Positions 19,410-27,775 of a DNA stretch of 64,000 nt are shown here, in pieces. How positions within the stretch are numbered: position 1 is the first letter of the stretch; every line of letters starts with the position of its first letter. The stretch is from Micromonospora sp. WMMD882. Its GTDB lineage: Bacteria > Actinomycetota > Actinomycetes > Mycobacteriales > Micromonosporaceae. A program made the translations under genes and the position numbers. The stretch spans positions 3,038,001 through 3,102,000 of the forward strand of contig NZ_CP114903.1 of the NCBI RefSeq assembly GCF_027497255.1, given 5' to 3'. The notes under the pieces are model-generated. The model worked only from the letters and a program-made list of their open reading frames with translations. It was not told the origin of the DNA and searched no databases.

Positions 19410-19455
19410 TGGTGCGCCGCCAGGGACTCGAACCCCGAACCCGCGGATTAAGAGG
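19410..19455 (-). tRNA. 3' half of tRNA-Lys(CTT): integration-site remnant
   Basis: On the minus strand the last 46 nt of an actinobacterial tRNA-Lys are intact: the anticodon loop CTCTTAA, the descending stem, the T-arm GGGTTCGAGTCCC and GGCGGCGCACCA including CCA. To the right of 19455, in the anticodon stem-loop, similarity stops abruptly and the 5' half is absent. Tyrosine integrases commonly use tRNA anticodon or T-arm regions as attB, so this is best read as one end (attL/attR) of an integrated element extending to the right. I see no matching 5' half in the window. Confidence 0.8.
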
Positions 19456-19504
19456 TTGATCTTGGTTGAGTCATTACGTCCAATGGCATCGCAGCAGTCC
19501 ACCT

Positions 19505-19870
19505 GTTCCTACCAAAGCTCCCATCCCGCCGAAACATGAGACCATGCGTCCAGATGGATGCGGGTCGGTCCACGGCAGCCGAGCACCTGCGGAGCACCCA
19601 CCGATACGCCCAGGAGACCGCTTGTTCGGGTTGCGAGCAGGCCGCGCATCGGGGCTACCTGCAGCCACACCGCTGCCGGATAGCGGCGGGCGTCCGGCAT
19701 CGCCGGGTACCAGACGCTCGCCATCGGCTCGTGGTAGTGACCCAGCCCTGCGACACGGTCGGGGCGCGACGTGTCGATCAGGTGCAGCGAAACGGTGCCG
19801 ACCCGGTACGGACCGGTCGGCGCGGGCAGCGCGAGGCGGGTGCCGCCGGGCCGGCTGCGGTGAGGTTCAG
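19505..19870 (-). pseudogene. Fragment of an alpha/beta-hydrolase (PAF-acetylhydrolase-like) gene
   Basis: Minus-strand segments RLALPAPTGPYRVGTVSLHL then IDTSRPDR, and MASVWYPAMPDARRYPAA, resemble the N-terminal third of actinobacterial platelet-activating-factor acetylhydrolase-like hydrolases. The pieces sit in shifted frames, and there is no catalytic GxSxG region before the sequence ends near the tRNA scar. The assignment rests on short motifs. Confidence 0.42.
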
Positions 19871-19924
19871 CCTGCGGCGGCCAGGTAGGTGAGCAGGATT
19901 CTGAGCAGCGGGGTAGCGCAAAGA

Positions 19925-20058
19925 TAGTGGACGATCCGGCCCAGGTTGCGCCCGGTCACGGCTCGGACTCGGCGGCCAACCGAGAGTTGGTGTCGCGGAG
20001 GGCAGGTGGGCGAGGATCAAGAGCGCTGGCCGGCCCGGGTTCAAGCGCTGCCAGCGGG
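19925..20058 (-). pseudogene. Remnant of an IS5-like transposase
   Basis: Minus strand: RWQRLNPGRPALLILAHLP, and in a shifted frame RDTNSRLAA. This corresponds to RWRRLNPGRQALLVLAHLRN then GDTYSRLAAGF in the IS5-like transposase at 25180-25912. Only this N-terminal piece remains. It abuts the 3' end of the exonuclease gene. Confidence 0.65.
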
Positions 20059-21891
20059 ATGGTTGCTGGGTGCAGTGGCGGTGGCCTGGCGCCGTCTGCG
20101 AAGGCGATCGAGGAGTCGGGCAGGCGTGACCCCGGGAGCATGTGTCTGTCGGGCGAATCGTTCGAGCACGGCAACTTCGGCGGCGGGGTCACCCAACCGG
20201 GCGAAGATGATGGCGGCCCTTTCGTAGTACCAGGGAGCCACCCCGTATCCGTTGATACGTGAGTCGTTCTCCACCGCGTCGATGCATCGGACGGTCAGGA
20301 GCAGTGCCGCGTGGACGTCGGTCTTCTGCGTCGTCATGATCTGGTCCGTGAGGGTGTGTGGCTGATGGCCGTCGACCAGGCCATCCGTCGTGGGTGTACA
20401 CCACAGCGGCAGGCTGGTGCTGTCCGACCACGTGCGGCCGTCCCCGGCGCTGACCTTCTCGGTCCAGTGTTGGCCGTCCCAGAAGCGGTAGGTCCATCGC
20501 CCTGAGGGGTCCAGGTACCAGCCAGCGATGACCTGCGGAATTCGTTGAGTGGGCACGGACGCCGCAGCGCCCGGTGTCGGCTCGGTAGGGGACCCGGTCG
20601 GTTCGACGCACTCGACGGCTGTGCCGTCGGGCTGCTGCGATGCCGAGGAAGACCCGGCGGCGGCCCCCAGCATGTCGTCGAGGGCCAGATCGGAGCGGAT
20701 CGGTATAGAGAGTTCACGTGCACGCGCGACCTTCATGGTGTCCTGGTCAGCGGCGGCGACAACGGCGGTGACGACGTTGCGGGTCAGGTTCAACGCTACG
20801 ACGAAGCCGGCCTGGGAGAGGCGGTCGCGGACGTCGGCGGACACGGACGGACTGCACCAGACGCGTTGTCCCTTCTGCTTGGCGGCCGAGGTGCGGTCCG
20901 TGGTCTCTACCTCGGGCGCGGTGAGATCCGCGAAGTAGTCCGGTTCCCCGAGAAGTCGTGCGGCGGTAACGAGCTGTCGGTACTCAGTGCTGGTCAGGAT
21001 GTCATCGGCGAGTGCGGCGTCCCGCAGTCCGTCGAGGTAACGGTGGTGAAGGGCCCGTACCTGCTGGGCACCCATGCCGGCCTGTCCGGCCAGTCGCGCC
21101 AGCACCTTGGCTTCGACGCCGGTCAGTTTACCGTCGCTGAGCGCGCTCCCGACGGCAGCGAGGTAAGCCTCGGTAGCGGCGGAGTCGGCGTCGCCGGTGG
21201 AGTAGGGCAGTTTCCCCAGCAGCGAATGGATCCAACCGTCCGTGCCCTTGCGTAGGCCGGTGACCCGGGTACGGGGTTGGGCGAGGCGCGGATACCGCGG
21301 CAGCGGGACAGGGGCGGACGGGAACCGCAGGGCGGGCGCGTTCGCCAGGAGCCTGGTGAGGAGCTGGGCGGTTGCCCGGGTGTCACCGAGAGCGGTGTGG
21401 GCGTCGTGCAGCTCGATACCGCACACGGTGCAGCAGGACATGAGCTGGAAGTTCGGCGCGGCCAGGACCTGTCGGGCCAGCCGCTGGGTGCACACCGCCG
21501 GCAGGGGCGCGGTGCTGATGCCGACCCGGGCGAACTCCTGCGCGATGAATCCCTCCTCGAAGCGGGCGTTGTGCGCCACCGCCACGGCACCGTCGAGCCT
21601 CGACAGGATCTCGCCCGCCGCGTCGGCGAACGTGGGCGCTCCGGACAGCATGTCCGCAGTGATGTGATGGATGAAGGTTGGCCCGGGGTCGCGGCCGGGG
21701 TCGACGAGGGTGGCCCACTCGTCGACCACCCGGCCTCCTTCGACGCGAACCAGGGCGATCTCCACGATTCGGTCAGATGTCGGCGACAGCCCAGTCGTCT
21801 CCACGTCTACTACCACAAACGGCACCTCACCCAGGTCGACACCTGCGCGTCCGCCCGCTGACCCGTAGGCGAACAGTCCGACCGACGACAT
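20041..21891 (-). CDS. DnaQ-like 3'-5' exonuclease with BRCT-like region
   Basis: 616 residues from an ATG with a GGAGAG site. Residues 20-190 form a DEDDh exonuclease: FVVVDVETTGL (Asp29/Glu31), then AHNARFEEGF, in which the usual Asp of motif II is Glu, and HDAHTALGDTRAT. The middle part is a helical TerB-like segment (ALSDGKLTGVEAKVLARLAG). At about 350-420 QRVWCSPSVSADVRDRLSQA then VVTAVVAAADQDTMKVARAR reads as a degenerate BRCT-like domain. A DUF2510-like WYLDPSGRWTYRFWDGQHWT and a helical tail close it. It probably acts on DNA in repair or defence; the motif II substitution is odd. The next gene upstream (GIY-YIG protein) is on the same strand 150 bp away. Confidence 0.78.
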   Translation of the reverse strand: MSSVGLFAYGSAGGRAGVDLGEVPFVVVDVETTGLSPTSDRIVEIALVRVEGGRVVDEWATLVDPGRDPGPTFIHHITADMLSGAPTFADAAGEILSRLDGAVAVAHNARFEEGFIAQEFARVGISTAPLPAVCTQRLARQVLAAPNFQLMSCCTVCGIELHDAHTALGDTRATAQLLTRLLANAPALRFPSAPVPLPRYPRLAQPRTRVTGLRKGTDGWIHSLLGKLPYSTGDADSAATEAYLAAVGSALSDGKLTGVEAKVLARLAGQAGMGAQQVRALHHRYLDGLRDAALADDILTSTEYRQLVTAARLLGEPDYFADLTAPEVETTDRTSAAKQKGQRVWCSPSVSADVRDRLSQAGFVVALNLTRNVVTAVVAAADQDTMKVARARELSIPIRSDLALDDMLGAAAGSSSASQQPDGTAVECVEPTGSPTEPTPGAAASVPTQRIPQVIAGWYLDPSGRWTYRFWDGQHWTEKVSAGDGRTWSDSTSLPLWCTPTTDGLVDGHQPHTLTDQIMTTQKTDVHAALLLTVRCIDAVENDSRINGYGVAPWYYERAAIIFARLGDPAAEVAVLERFARQTHAPGVTPARLLDRLRRRRQATATAPSNHPAGSA

Positions 21892-22042
21892 ACGAATCTC
21901 TCCATCTCGACGATCCCAGTTGATCATGGTCAAAGCGGCTGGCCGGCGACCGTTGCTGGTGACAGTTGTCAGAACGGCTGTGGGCGCGACTGATCCGTTG
22001 GACCACCGGCTCAGCGGGTGCCCACCGTCCAGCCTCTGCATG

Positions 22043-23566
22043 TCATTTGGCCGTGACCGGCTGTTCCTTGGCCTGGGTGAGGCTCTGCCGGTACTCGAGG
22101 GCTTCCGGGACCTCCTCGTACTGCAGGAGGCTGCCGGTCAACGCCAGCAGGTGTTCCTTGGCCTCCTCCGGAGTGGCGTAGAAGAACTCGCGCCGGTGGT
22201 TGACCAGGTTGACCCGCCGGTCGGCGAGCCGTGCGTGCATCTGCGCCTCGATGCCGACAGCGTCGTCGGAGAAGAACAGGGCGTGGACGTCGAAGTTGAA
22301 GGGCACCGAGGCGTCACTGAGTTCGCGTACCCGGTCCAGAGGGTCCAGGCGACGGGTCATGCCGACCTTGACCATCTTCTCGCCGAACGCGCCGAGATTG
22401 GAGATCACGTACACGTAGCCGGCTCGGACATTGGCGGCCCGGTGGTCGACGTCCTGGATCGCGGTGTCGATCTGGGCCAACCGACCCTGCATCTGGGCGG
22501 CACCGTCAGCATCGCCCTTGGCCTGCAGAGCGGCCAGGGCGTTGGCGTAGTGCTGGCGTTCCTTGTCGAGCCGGGCACGTTCGCGTTCGATCTCCTGCTG
22601 GGCCCGTCGCTCCTCGCGCAGCCGGGCCTTCTCCTCCCGCTCCCGCTCCTTCTCCTCGGCCAGCTTCTCCTGGTAGTCGGCGGTCAGCTCCAACTCCTTG
22701 ACCCGCAGCCGGTGGTACTCCTCGGCGATCCGGATCTGCATCGTCTTGCCGAGCTTGGCGATGGTGACCGTTACCTTCCCCAGCCGGTCTACAGCCGAGT
22801 CGAGCTTGTACGGCTTCAACCCGCGTACCAGGTTGTCCGCCTCGGCGTTGTAGGCGCGGAGCATCAGCTTGGAGAAGTCCCGGATCATGACTCGGCCCTC
22901 GGCGGCCGAGCCATTGACCGTCCACCCGGTAGCCGCCTTGACCGCTCCCCCGTCCTTCCTGGTCATAGCCTTGATCTGGTCCTGAAGCCGGCTGAGCTGG
23001 CTCTGATAGGCAACCGCGTCCGACAGTGGATGCCGATACTGATAGACCCCAGCTTCCTGCAGCAGTGCCGTCTCCTCAGTGACCACAATCTGCTGCCGGA
23101 GCTCGCGCAGATGCCGATCGAGCTCGGCCTTCCGCGCTTCGCCCTTCGCGGTCAGGTCGGCGACCTCACGGCTGAGCCGGTTTCGGTGCTGCTCCAACTC
23201 CACCGCAGACAACACACCGAGCCGTGACATCTCCGCCCGCAAGCCCGTCAGCTCGACGCGCAACTGGTCCAGCTCGCTACGGAGCTGTGCGTTCTCCACG
23301 ATCAGTTCACGCGCCTTGCCCCGAGCACCGAACAGAGGAATGTCCGGACTCCCATTGCGCTGCGGCGGGACGACGGCAGGAGCGCCATCAGCCTGCGCGT
23401 CGGCCGTAACGGGTACCGCTGGTGCCGGAGCCGGCGAGTCCGGAATCCACAACTGCCACCCCGCCGGAGGAGGGCCCCAGGCAGGATCCGGTGTCCAACC
23501 CGTAGGCGGCACCCACCCAGCAGGCGGCGGCGGCCAGTTCGGTGGCGCGTTGAAGCGATATCCCAT
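22043..23566 (-). CDS. DUF4041 coiled-coil protein with C-terminal MUG113/T5orf172 (GIY-YIG-type) domain
   Basis: 507 residues. The N-terminal 45 residues are Pro/Trp-rich (PPNWPPPPAGWVPPTGW), followed by a disordered Ala/Pro region. A long coiled coil covers about 90-165 and another 280-375 (KLAEEKEREREEKARLREER). Between and around these is the DUF4041 region (QEAGVYQYRHPLSDAVAYQS, then MIRDFSKLMLRAYNAEADNL). The C-terminal about 100 residues carry GYVYVISNLGAFGEKMVKVG, MTRRLDPLDRV and FSDDAVGIEAQMHARL, the T5orf172/MUG113 version of the GIY-YIG nuclease fold. Such proteins are widespread in phage and mobile regions. Likely DNA-processing; partner unknown. The start with MGYRFNAPP is the first in frame. 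Confidence 0.82.
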   Translation of the reverse strand: MGYRFNAPPNWPPPPAGWVPPTGWTPDPAWGPPPAGWQLWIPDSPAPAPAVPVTADAQADGAPAVVPPQRNGSPDIPLFGARGKARELIVENAQLRSELDQLRVELTGLRAEMSRLGVLSAVELEQHRNRLSREVADLTAKGEARKAELDRHLRELRQQIVVTEETALLQEAGVYQYRHPLSDAVAYQSQLSRLQDQIKAMTRKDGGAVKAATGWTVNGSAAEGRVMIRDFSKLMLRAYNAEADNLVRGLKPYKLDSAVDRLGKVTVTIAKLGKTMQIRIAEEYHRLRVKELELTADYQEKLAEEKEREREEKARLREERRAQQEIERERARLDKERQHYANALAALQAKGDADGAAQMQGRLAQIDTAIQDVDHRAANVRAGYVYVISNLGAFGEKMVKVGMTRRLDPLDRVRELSDASVPFNFDVHALFFSDDAVGIEAQMHARLADRRVNLVNHRREFFYATPEEAKEHLLALTGSLLQYEEVPEALEYRQSLTQAKEQPVTAK

Positions 23567-24032
23567 TGCTCTCCCCAGGCATCATGGCTGCCCGACGAAA
23601 GTAGCGCCGTAGCCGCCGACCGGACATCGACGACTCAGATCAGCAGAGCAGCCATCCAGCCGACCACGGATACCCGAGCGACGACTTCAGTCTGGTTACC
23701 GACAGAAAGGCATCCGGCTTGGTGATGCGCTTCGGTCAGCCTGTCTCGCCTCGGCCTTGGCCCCTGATGGGGGTCCGGGGTGGCTCACCTCGAACCACCA
23801 CACATGAGCCAGCCGGATAAGCGGTGAAGGCTGCACGGCACGAGAACCACGTCGCGCGATATAGCAAGGCTTCCCCGCCATGCCCGTCGGCGGCATGGTC
23901 GTTAATCTGATCTTGCCGTCTTCCACATGGGTCTGCCCGTTCAGTGCTCCCTGATATCCGATAGTCTGGTTATCTCGCCGCGTACGAAGACCTATCGTTG
24001 CCCGCATTGTCAGCGACGACGCGAGGGCACTC
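23567..24032. other. 466-bp intergenic region holding a dispersed repeat
   Basis: No full-length gene. It contains the promoter regions of the two flanking divergent genes and, at 23770-23905, a sequence also found near 57.0 kb (separate entry). A small minus-strand reading frame starts at GTG 23836 and ends at 23696 (46 codons); only its first 18 codons are conserved in the second copy. Confidence 0.55.
23770..23905 (-). repeat. Dispersed repeat with conserved short reading frame, copy 1
   Basis: On the minus strand: ATGCCGCCG, a short gap, then GGCGGGGAAGCCTTGC, about 30 variable bases, CGTGCCGTGCAGCCTTCACC and GCTT. This matches plus-strand bases 56985-57110 in order and spacing. The shared frame reads (M/V)QPSPL(V/I)R.A.VWWF, with the differences partly at third codon positions. 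It may be a tiny gene, a leader peptide or a structured RNA that has been copied. Function unknown. Confidence 0.7.
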
Positions 24033-25079
24033 ATGGGTTTTTACCTGCGGACCAGCCTCAAAGCGGGCCCCTTTAGATTCAACCTGTCACCATCTGGCGT
24101 CGGCGTCTCCGCTGGTGTCCCAGGGTTCCGTGTCGGGACTGGGCCTCGCGGCAACTACGTCCGCGTTGCCGGTCTCGGCACGACCTACTTCGGCGGCCGG
24201 GCACCCACCCCAACCTCACCCGGATCGCCGCCGTCGATGCTGCCAGCGACCCACAACGACGGGATCGTCATGCAGGAGTTGTCCGGTACGCCGGTACAGC
24301 AGCTGGTTGCAGCACATCCCTCCAACCTGATCGGTCAGATCCAGACCGCAGCCCAACGGCACCTGCTGTGGCCGTGGGCCGCTGCCGCCGTCGCAGTCCT
24401 GGCCCTATTCTCTGCACCGTTCGGGCTCCTGCTGCTCGTGCCCGGCCTACCCGCAGTGTGGTGGCTGTGGCAGCGCGACCTTGCGCGGCGATCAGTCGTC
24501 GTCTTCTACCAGGTTGACGACGTACCGGCGGTCAACTACGAACGCTTCACCACGAGCAGCAGCTTCGTCAGCCGTGTGCAGCGCGTCTGGCACGTCGAAG
24601 CCGAAGGTGCTCTCAACACTCCATATCAGCGGAAAGTCAACGCCGGAGCCGCAGCCCTGAACCGCCGCAGCCCAGCCTCGGTGGATCTGGCTGGTCCGCC
24701 CATGCTCGTGACGAACATCGCCGTACCGAGCCTTCATGGAAAAGACCGCTCTTTGTACTTCCTGCCGGACCGGGTGATCGTCCGCCACGGTCACCGTTAC
24801 GCCGGCCTCCCGTACGCCGCAGTGAACGCCCATGCGCAGGCCCAACGGTTCATCGAGTCGGATACGCCGCCAACCGACGCCGAGTGTGTTGGGACGACGT
24901 GGCAGTACACCAACAAGTCCGGCGGCCCGGATCGCCGCTTCAAGAACAACAGACAACTGCCGATCATGCTGTATGGAAGGCTTACCGTCACCAGCCCAGA
25001 CGGACTGCTGATGGTCTGGGATTTCTCCCGACCTGACGTTGCGGCGGCACTGGCCGAAGCAATCGGCCGGATGCGGTAA
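24033..25079 (+). CDS. DUF4236 domain membrane protein
   Basis: 348 residues. The first 57 (MGFYLRTSLKAGPFRFNLSP, SGVGVSAGVPGFRVGTGPRG, YFGGR) are an unmistakable DUF4236 domain, a short Gly-rich beta unit of unknown role. Two adjacent hydrophobic segments follow at about 113-146 (AAAVAVLALFSAPFGLLLLV, GLPAVWWLW). The C-terminal 200 residues are soluble (FYQVDDVPAVNYERF, KDRSLYFLPDRVIVRHG, LLMVWDFSRPDVAAALAEA). That part suggests a membrane-anchored sensor or toxin-like component, but no catalytic motif was found. It stands alone on the plus strand; transposon remnants follow directly. Confidence 0.78.
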   Translation: MGFYLRTSLKAGPFRFNLSPSGVGVSAGVPGFRVGTGPRGNYVRVAGLGTTYFGGRAPTPTSPGSPPSMLPATHNDGIVMQELSGTPVQQLVAAHPSNLIGQIQTAAQRHLLWPWAAAAVAVLALFSAPFGLLLLVPGLPAVWWLWQRDLARRSVVVFYQVDDVPAVNYERFTTSSSFVSRVQRVWHVEAEGALNTPYQRKVNAGAAALNRRSPASVDLAGPPMLVTNIAVPSLHGKDRSLYFLPDRVIVRHGHRYAGLPYAAVNAHAQAQRFIESDTPPTDAECVGTTWQYTNKSGGPDRRFKNNRQLPIMLYGRLTVTSPDGLLMVWDFSRPDVAAALAEAIGRMR

Positions 25080-25096
25080 TTGCAGGGATACCGCGG

Positions 25097-25170
25097 GACG
25101 CGGTACGGGATATCCAGTTCCGCTATCTCAACGACCAGGTCAAAGACCATCAGGCTGCCGGGCAGCCGGT
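25097..25170 (+). pseudogene. Fragment of an ISAzo13-like transposase
   Basis: The frame reads DAVRDIQFRYLNDQVKDHQA then AGQPV and is cut by the left end of the IS5-like element at 25171. The phrase FRYLN.QVKDHQAAG.PV belongs to the ISAzo13 (Rhodopirellula-type) transposase family, just before its catalytic VDTKKKE region. The rest is not seen. Confidence 0.6.
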
Positions 25171-25911
25171 GAGCCCTTTTCATCCTGAGTGGCGGTCGTT
25201 CTCCACGGCGTGTAGGACGAGGATGGCTTGGACGATGGTGATGGCGCGTCGGGGGCAGCAGCGCAGCTTGGTCAGGATCTTCCAGGTCTTGAGGGTGGCG
25301 ACGGCACGTTCGCCGACCGCCCGGATACGGGCGTGGCCGCGGTTGACGGTCTTCTGCCGCCGCGACAACCGCGGGCGGTGTCGGTGGCGCTTGAACGGGG
25401 TCCGGATCGTGCCGCCGGCACCTTGGTATCCCTTGTCCGCGAACGTCATCACGTTACGACTGGCCAAGGCGTCGATGAGGCCGACGGTTCGCGCCGCGGT
25501 CAGGTCGTGGACCGCGCCGGGTAGGGCGGGTGAGGCCCAGACCAGCCGTCCGGCGGGGTCGGCGACGACCTGCACGGTCACGCCATGTCGTTTGTGCTTT
25601 CCCGAGTAGTAGGGCTTCTGGTCGGCGACTCTGTCGATGGGGATGAGGGTGCCGTCGAGGATGGCGTAGGCCAGTCGTGCTGCTCTTGTGGCGCAGGCGT
25701 TGAGGTCGTCGGCGAGGGTGGCGAGCAGGGTGATCGTCCCTCGGACGTACCTCCAGGCGGTGGTGGCGCCGATGGCGAACCCGGCAGCGAGGCGGGAGTA
25801 GGTGTCGCCGTTGCGCAGGTGCGCCAGGACCAGCAGCGCCTGCCGTCCGGGGTTCAGGCGTCGCCATCTGCTTCCGCGTTGGGCGCGGTGAACGCGGATC
25901 AGGTCCGACAG

Positions 25912-27242
25912 CAGGGCCCCGGCAAAGTCGTGACGCTGTCCGACTTGAGGCTTCTGAAGTAGAAGCGCCAGCGTTTGTGGCAGCAAGACGGGCATGACCA
26001 GCTCAGAAGATCATCAAGGTTCCTACGCCACGGTGATCGATCCGAAGTGAGTCATGCCCGCCCTGCCATCATCGCTGATCTCGTCTTTGTCCGATGCACC
26101 GGCTCTGACCGTGCCCGAAACCGCTGGCGGGCTACCCGCAGCACTGGCCGGGGTGCCTGATCCACGAGCTCGCCGCGGTGTGCGGCATCGGCTGTGCGTG
26201 GTGGTGACCGCGGTGGTGTGTGCCGTGGTGGCCGGCTACCGCTCGTACTCCGCGATCGCGGAGTGGGTGGCCGATGTCCCGGACGAGACGGCCGAGGCAC
26301 TGGGTATCGCCGCTGACCGGCGCCCGTCGGAGGCGATGATCCGCCGGTTGCTGCAGGCCCTGGACCCGGATCTGCTGACCACGGCGATCAGCGGCTGGCT
26401 CGTCGGCCGGGCCACGACCAGCGCCTCGGGCAGCCGGCAGGCGATCGCGGTCGACGGCAAGACCCTGCGCGGATCCCGCACCGCCGTCACCGCCGCCGAT
26501 CACGTGATGGCCGCCTGTGATCAGGCCACCGGTGTGGTCCTGGCAAGCACCAACGTAGACGGCAAGACCAACGAGATCACCCGGTTCGGACCTCTACTCG
26601 ACCAGATCAGCGACCTGCGCAACACGGTGATCACCGCGGACGCGCTGCACTGCCAGCGCGAACACGTCGCCTACCTCGCCGAACGCAGCGCGCACTGGAT
26701 CCTGACCGTCAAAGCCAACCAGCCCCACCTGCACGCCCAACTCGCCGGTCTGCCCTGGCGGGCCGTCCCCGACGCCACCCGCCACGACGACCGCGGGCAC
26801 GGCCGCCGCGAGATACGCACCCTGAAGATCCTCACCATCTCCACCGGCATCGACTTCCCGCACGCCGCCCAGGCCATCCAGATCCGCCGCCGCCGACGAC
26901 GCCTCGATGAGCCGAAACGCTTCACCACCGAGACCGTCTACGCCATCACCGACCTGCAAGTCCACCAGGCGAAACCGGATCAACTGGCCGCGTGGATCCG
27001 CGGCCACTGGTCCATCGAGAACAAGATCCACTGGGTCCGCGACGTCACCTACGACGAAGACCGCAGCCAAATCCGTACCGGCACCGGACCGCAAGTCATG
27101 GCCGCCCTGCGCAACGCCGCCATCGGCGCCCTACGCCTCGCCGGGCTCACCAACATCGCCGCTGCCAACCGGCATCACGCCCGCGACAGCAGCCGGGCAC
27201 TGGCCCTCCTCGGCATCATCTAACGACTTTGCCGGGACCCTG
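25912..27242. mobile_element. ISAs1-family insertion sequence, copy 1
   Basis: 1331 bp. The ends are C-AGGGCCCCGGCAAAGTC (25912-25929) and GACTTTGCCGGGACCCT-G (27225-27242), 17/18 matching. It is flanked by a perfect 10-bp target duplication GGTCCGACAG (25902-25911 and 27243-27252). It carries one intact transposase gene on the plus strand and sits inside the IS5-like transposase gene. Confidence 0.93.
26054..27223 (+). CDS. ISAs1-family transposase, copy 1
   Basis: 389 residues. It has the DUF4338/H-repeat N-terminal part (PDPRARRGVRHRLCVVVTAV), then AIAVDGKTLRGSRTA with the first catalytic Asp, ITADALHCQREHVAYLAE with the second, KANQPHLHAQL, and GHGRREIRTLKIL, WIRGHWSIENKIHWVRDVTY with the third acidic residue (E of IEN). 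It ends MAALRNAAIGALRLAG, typical of ISAs1 elements. The gene is intact and likely functional. It is about 90 percent identical by eye to the second copy at 39721-40890. Confidence 0.95.
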   Translation: MPALPSSLISSLSDAPALTVPETAGGLPAALAGVPDPRARRGVRHRLCVVVTAVVCAVVAGYRSYSAIAEWVADVPDETAEALGIAADRRPSEAMIRRLLQALDPDLLTTAISGWLVGRATTSASGSRQAIAVDGKTLRGSRTAVTAADHVMAACDQATGVVLASTNVDGKTNEITRFGPLLDQISDLRNTVITADALHCQREHVAYLAERSAHWILTVKANQPHLHAQLAGLPWRAVPDATRHDDRGHGRREIRTLKILTISTGIDFPHAAQAIQIRRRRRRLDEPKRFTTETVYAITDLQVHQAKPDQLAAWIRGHWSIENKIHWVRDVTYDEDRSQIRTGTGPQVMAALRNAAIGALRLAGLTNIAAANRHHARDSSRALALLGII

Positions 27243-27428
27243 GGTCCGACAGGCGGTTGAGGGTGCCGTTGGACAGGCGAATCGCGGCAGGGTAAGACAA
27301 CACAGCGAGGCTTCCGGTTGGGGCATCGGGTTTTGGTCGACTGCTGTCTTACCGGGAGCCTCGCCCTACGTCGATCCCCGCCCCGACCCCACCGCCGTGA
27401 CCAGCCCCGTCACGATGAAAAGGGCTCG

Positions 27429-27661
27429 ATGGGCAGAGTCGGCGCCGCCGGCGACAACGCCGCCATGGAATCGTTCTTCGGCCTGCTGTAGAACAACGTC
27501 CTCGACCGCCGAACCTGGACGACCCGGCAGCAGTTGAGGACGCGATCGTGACCTGGACCGAACGGACCTACCACCGCCGACGACGCCAACGATCCCTGTC
27601 CCGGTCGACCCCTATCGAGTACGAGACCATCATGACCCCACCGGCCAGTCAGGCCGCGTGA
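27429..27661 (+). pseudogene. C-terminal remnant of an IS3-family OrfB transposase
   Basis: Reads MGRVGAAGDNAAMESFFGLL, an in-frame TAG (27489-27491), then NNVLDRRTWTTRQQLR, a frameshift near 27540, and AIVTWTERTYHRRRRQRSL, with a final IEYETIMTPPASQAA. This is the DDE-terminal block of IS3 transposases (N.AMESF...LK.E.). A nonsense codon and an indel inactivate it. It is cut at the left by the IS5-like element. Confidence 0.85.
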
Positions 27662-27775
27662 CTGAAACTGTCACCTACCGGTGCAGCAGACCCTTCCAAG
27701 CTGGACGCCATCGGTGCTGACGATTCCGTCCGTTTGGCTCTACTTCCTTGTCGGCGGCCGGGCAATGATTGTCGA

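Larger units (their letters stand above)
25180..27303 (-). pseudogene. IS5-like DDE transposase, split by ISAs1 insertion
   Basis: The C-terminal part (25180-25911) contains WRRLNPGRQALLVLAHLRN, AYAILDGTLIPIDRVA, HGVTVQVVADPAGRLVW, NVMTFADKGYQGAGGTIRTP and a final helical region: the DDE_Tnp_4/HARBI-like catalytic fold (D of LDGT, D of FADKGY, and a downstream acidic residue). The N-terminal piece lies beyond the inserted element: GTG at 27303, LSYPAAIRLSNGTLNRLSD, which joins the rest exactly at the 10-bp duplication (GGTCCGACAG). An apparent longer reading frame to 25995 is a chimera using ISAs1 end sequence. Confidence 0.85.
25171..27427. mobile_element. IS5-like element interrupted by an ISAs1 element
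   Basis: Terminal inverted repeats GAGCCCTTTTCATC (25171-25184) and GATGAAAAGGGCTC (27414-27427) enclose an IS5-family transposase gene split by the ISAs1 copy at 25912-27242. Removing that copy and one 10-bp target duplication leaves about 916 bp, a normal size for this IS group. The right end abuts an IS3-family fragment; no clear target duplication of the IS5-like element itself is visible. Confidence 0.85.

Noticed and set aside
25913..25995. Apparent N-terminus of the IS5-like transposase reading into ISAs1
   Set aside because: The target duplication and the rebuilt frame on the other side of ISAs1 show that the native N-terminus is at 27303; the extra residues are encoded by the ISAs1 end.
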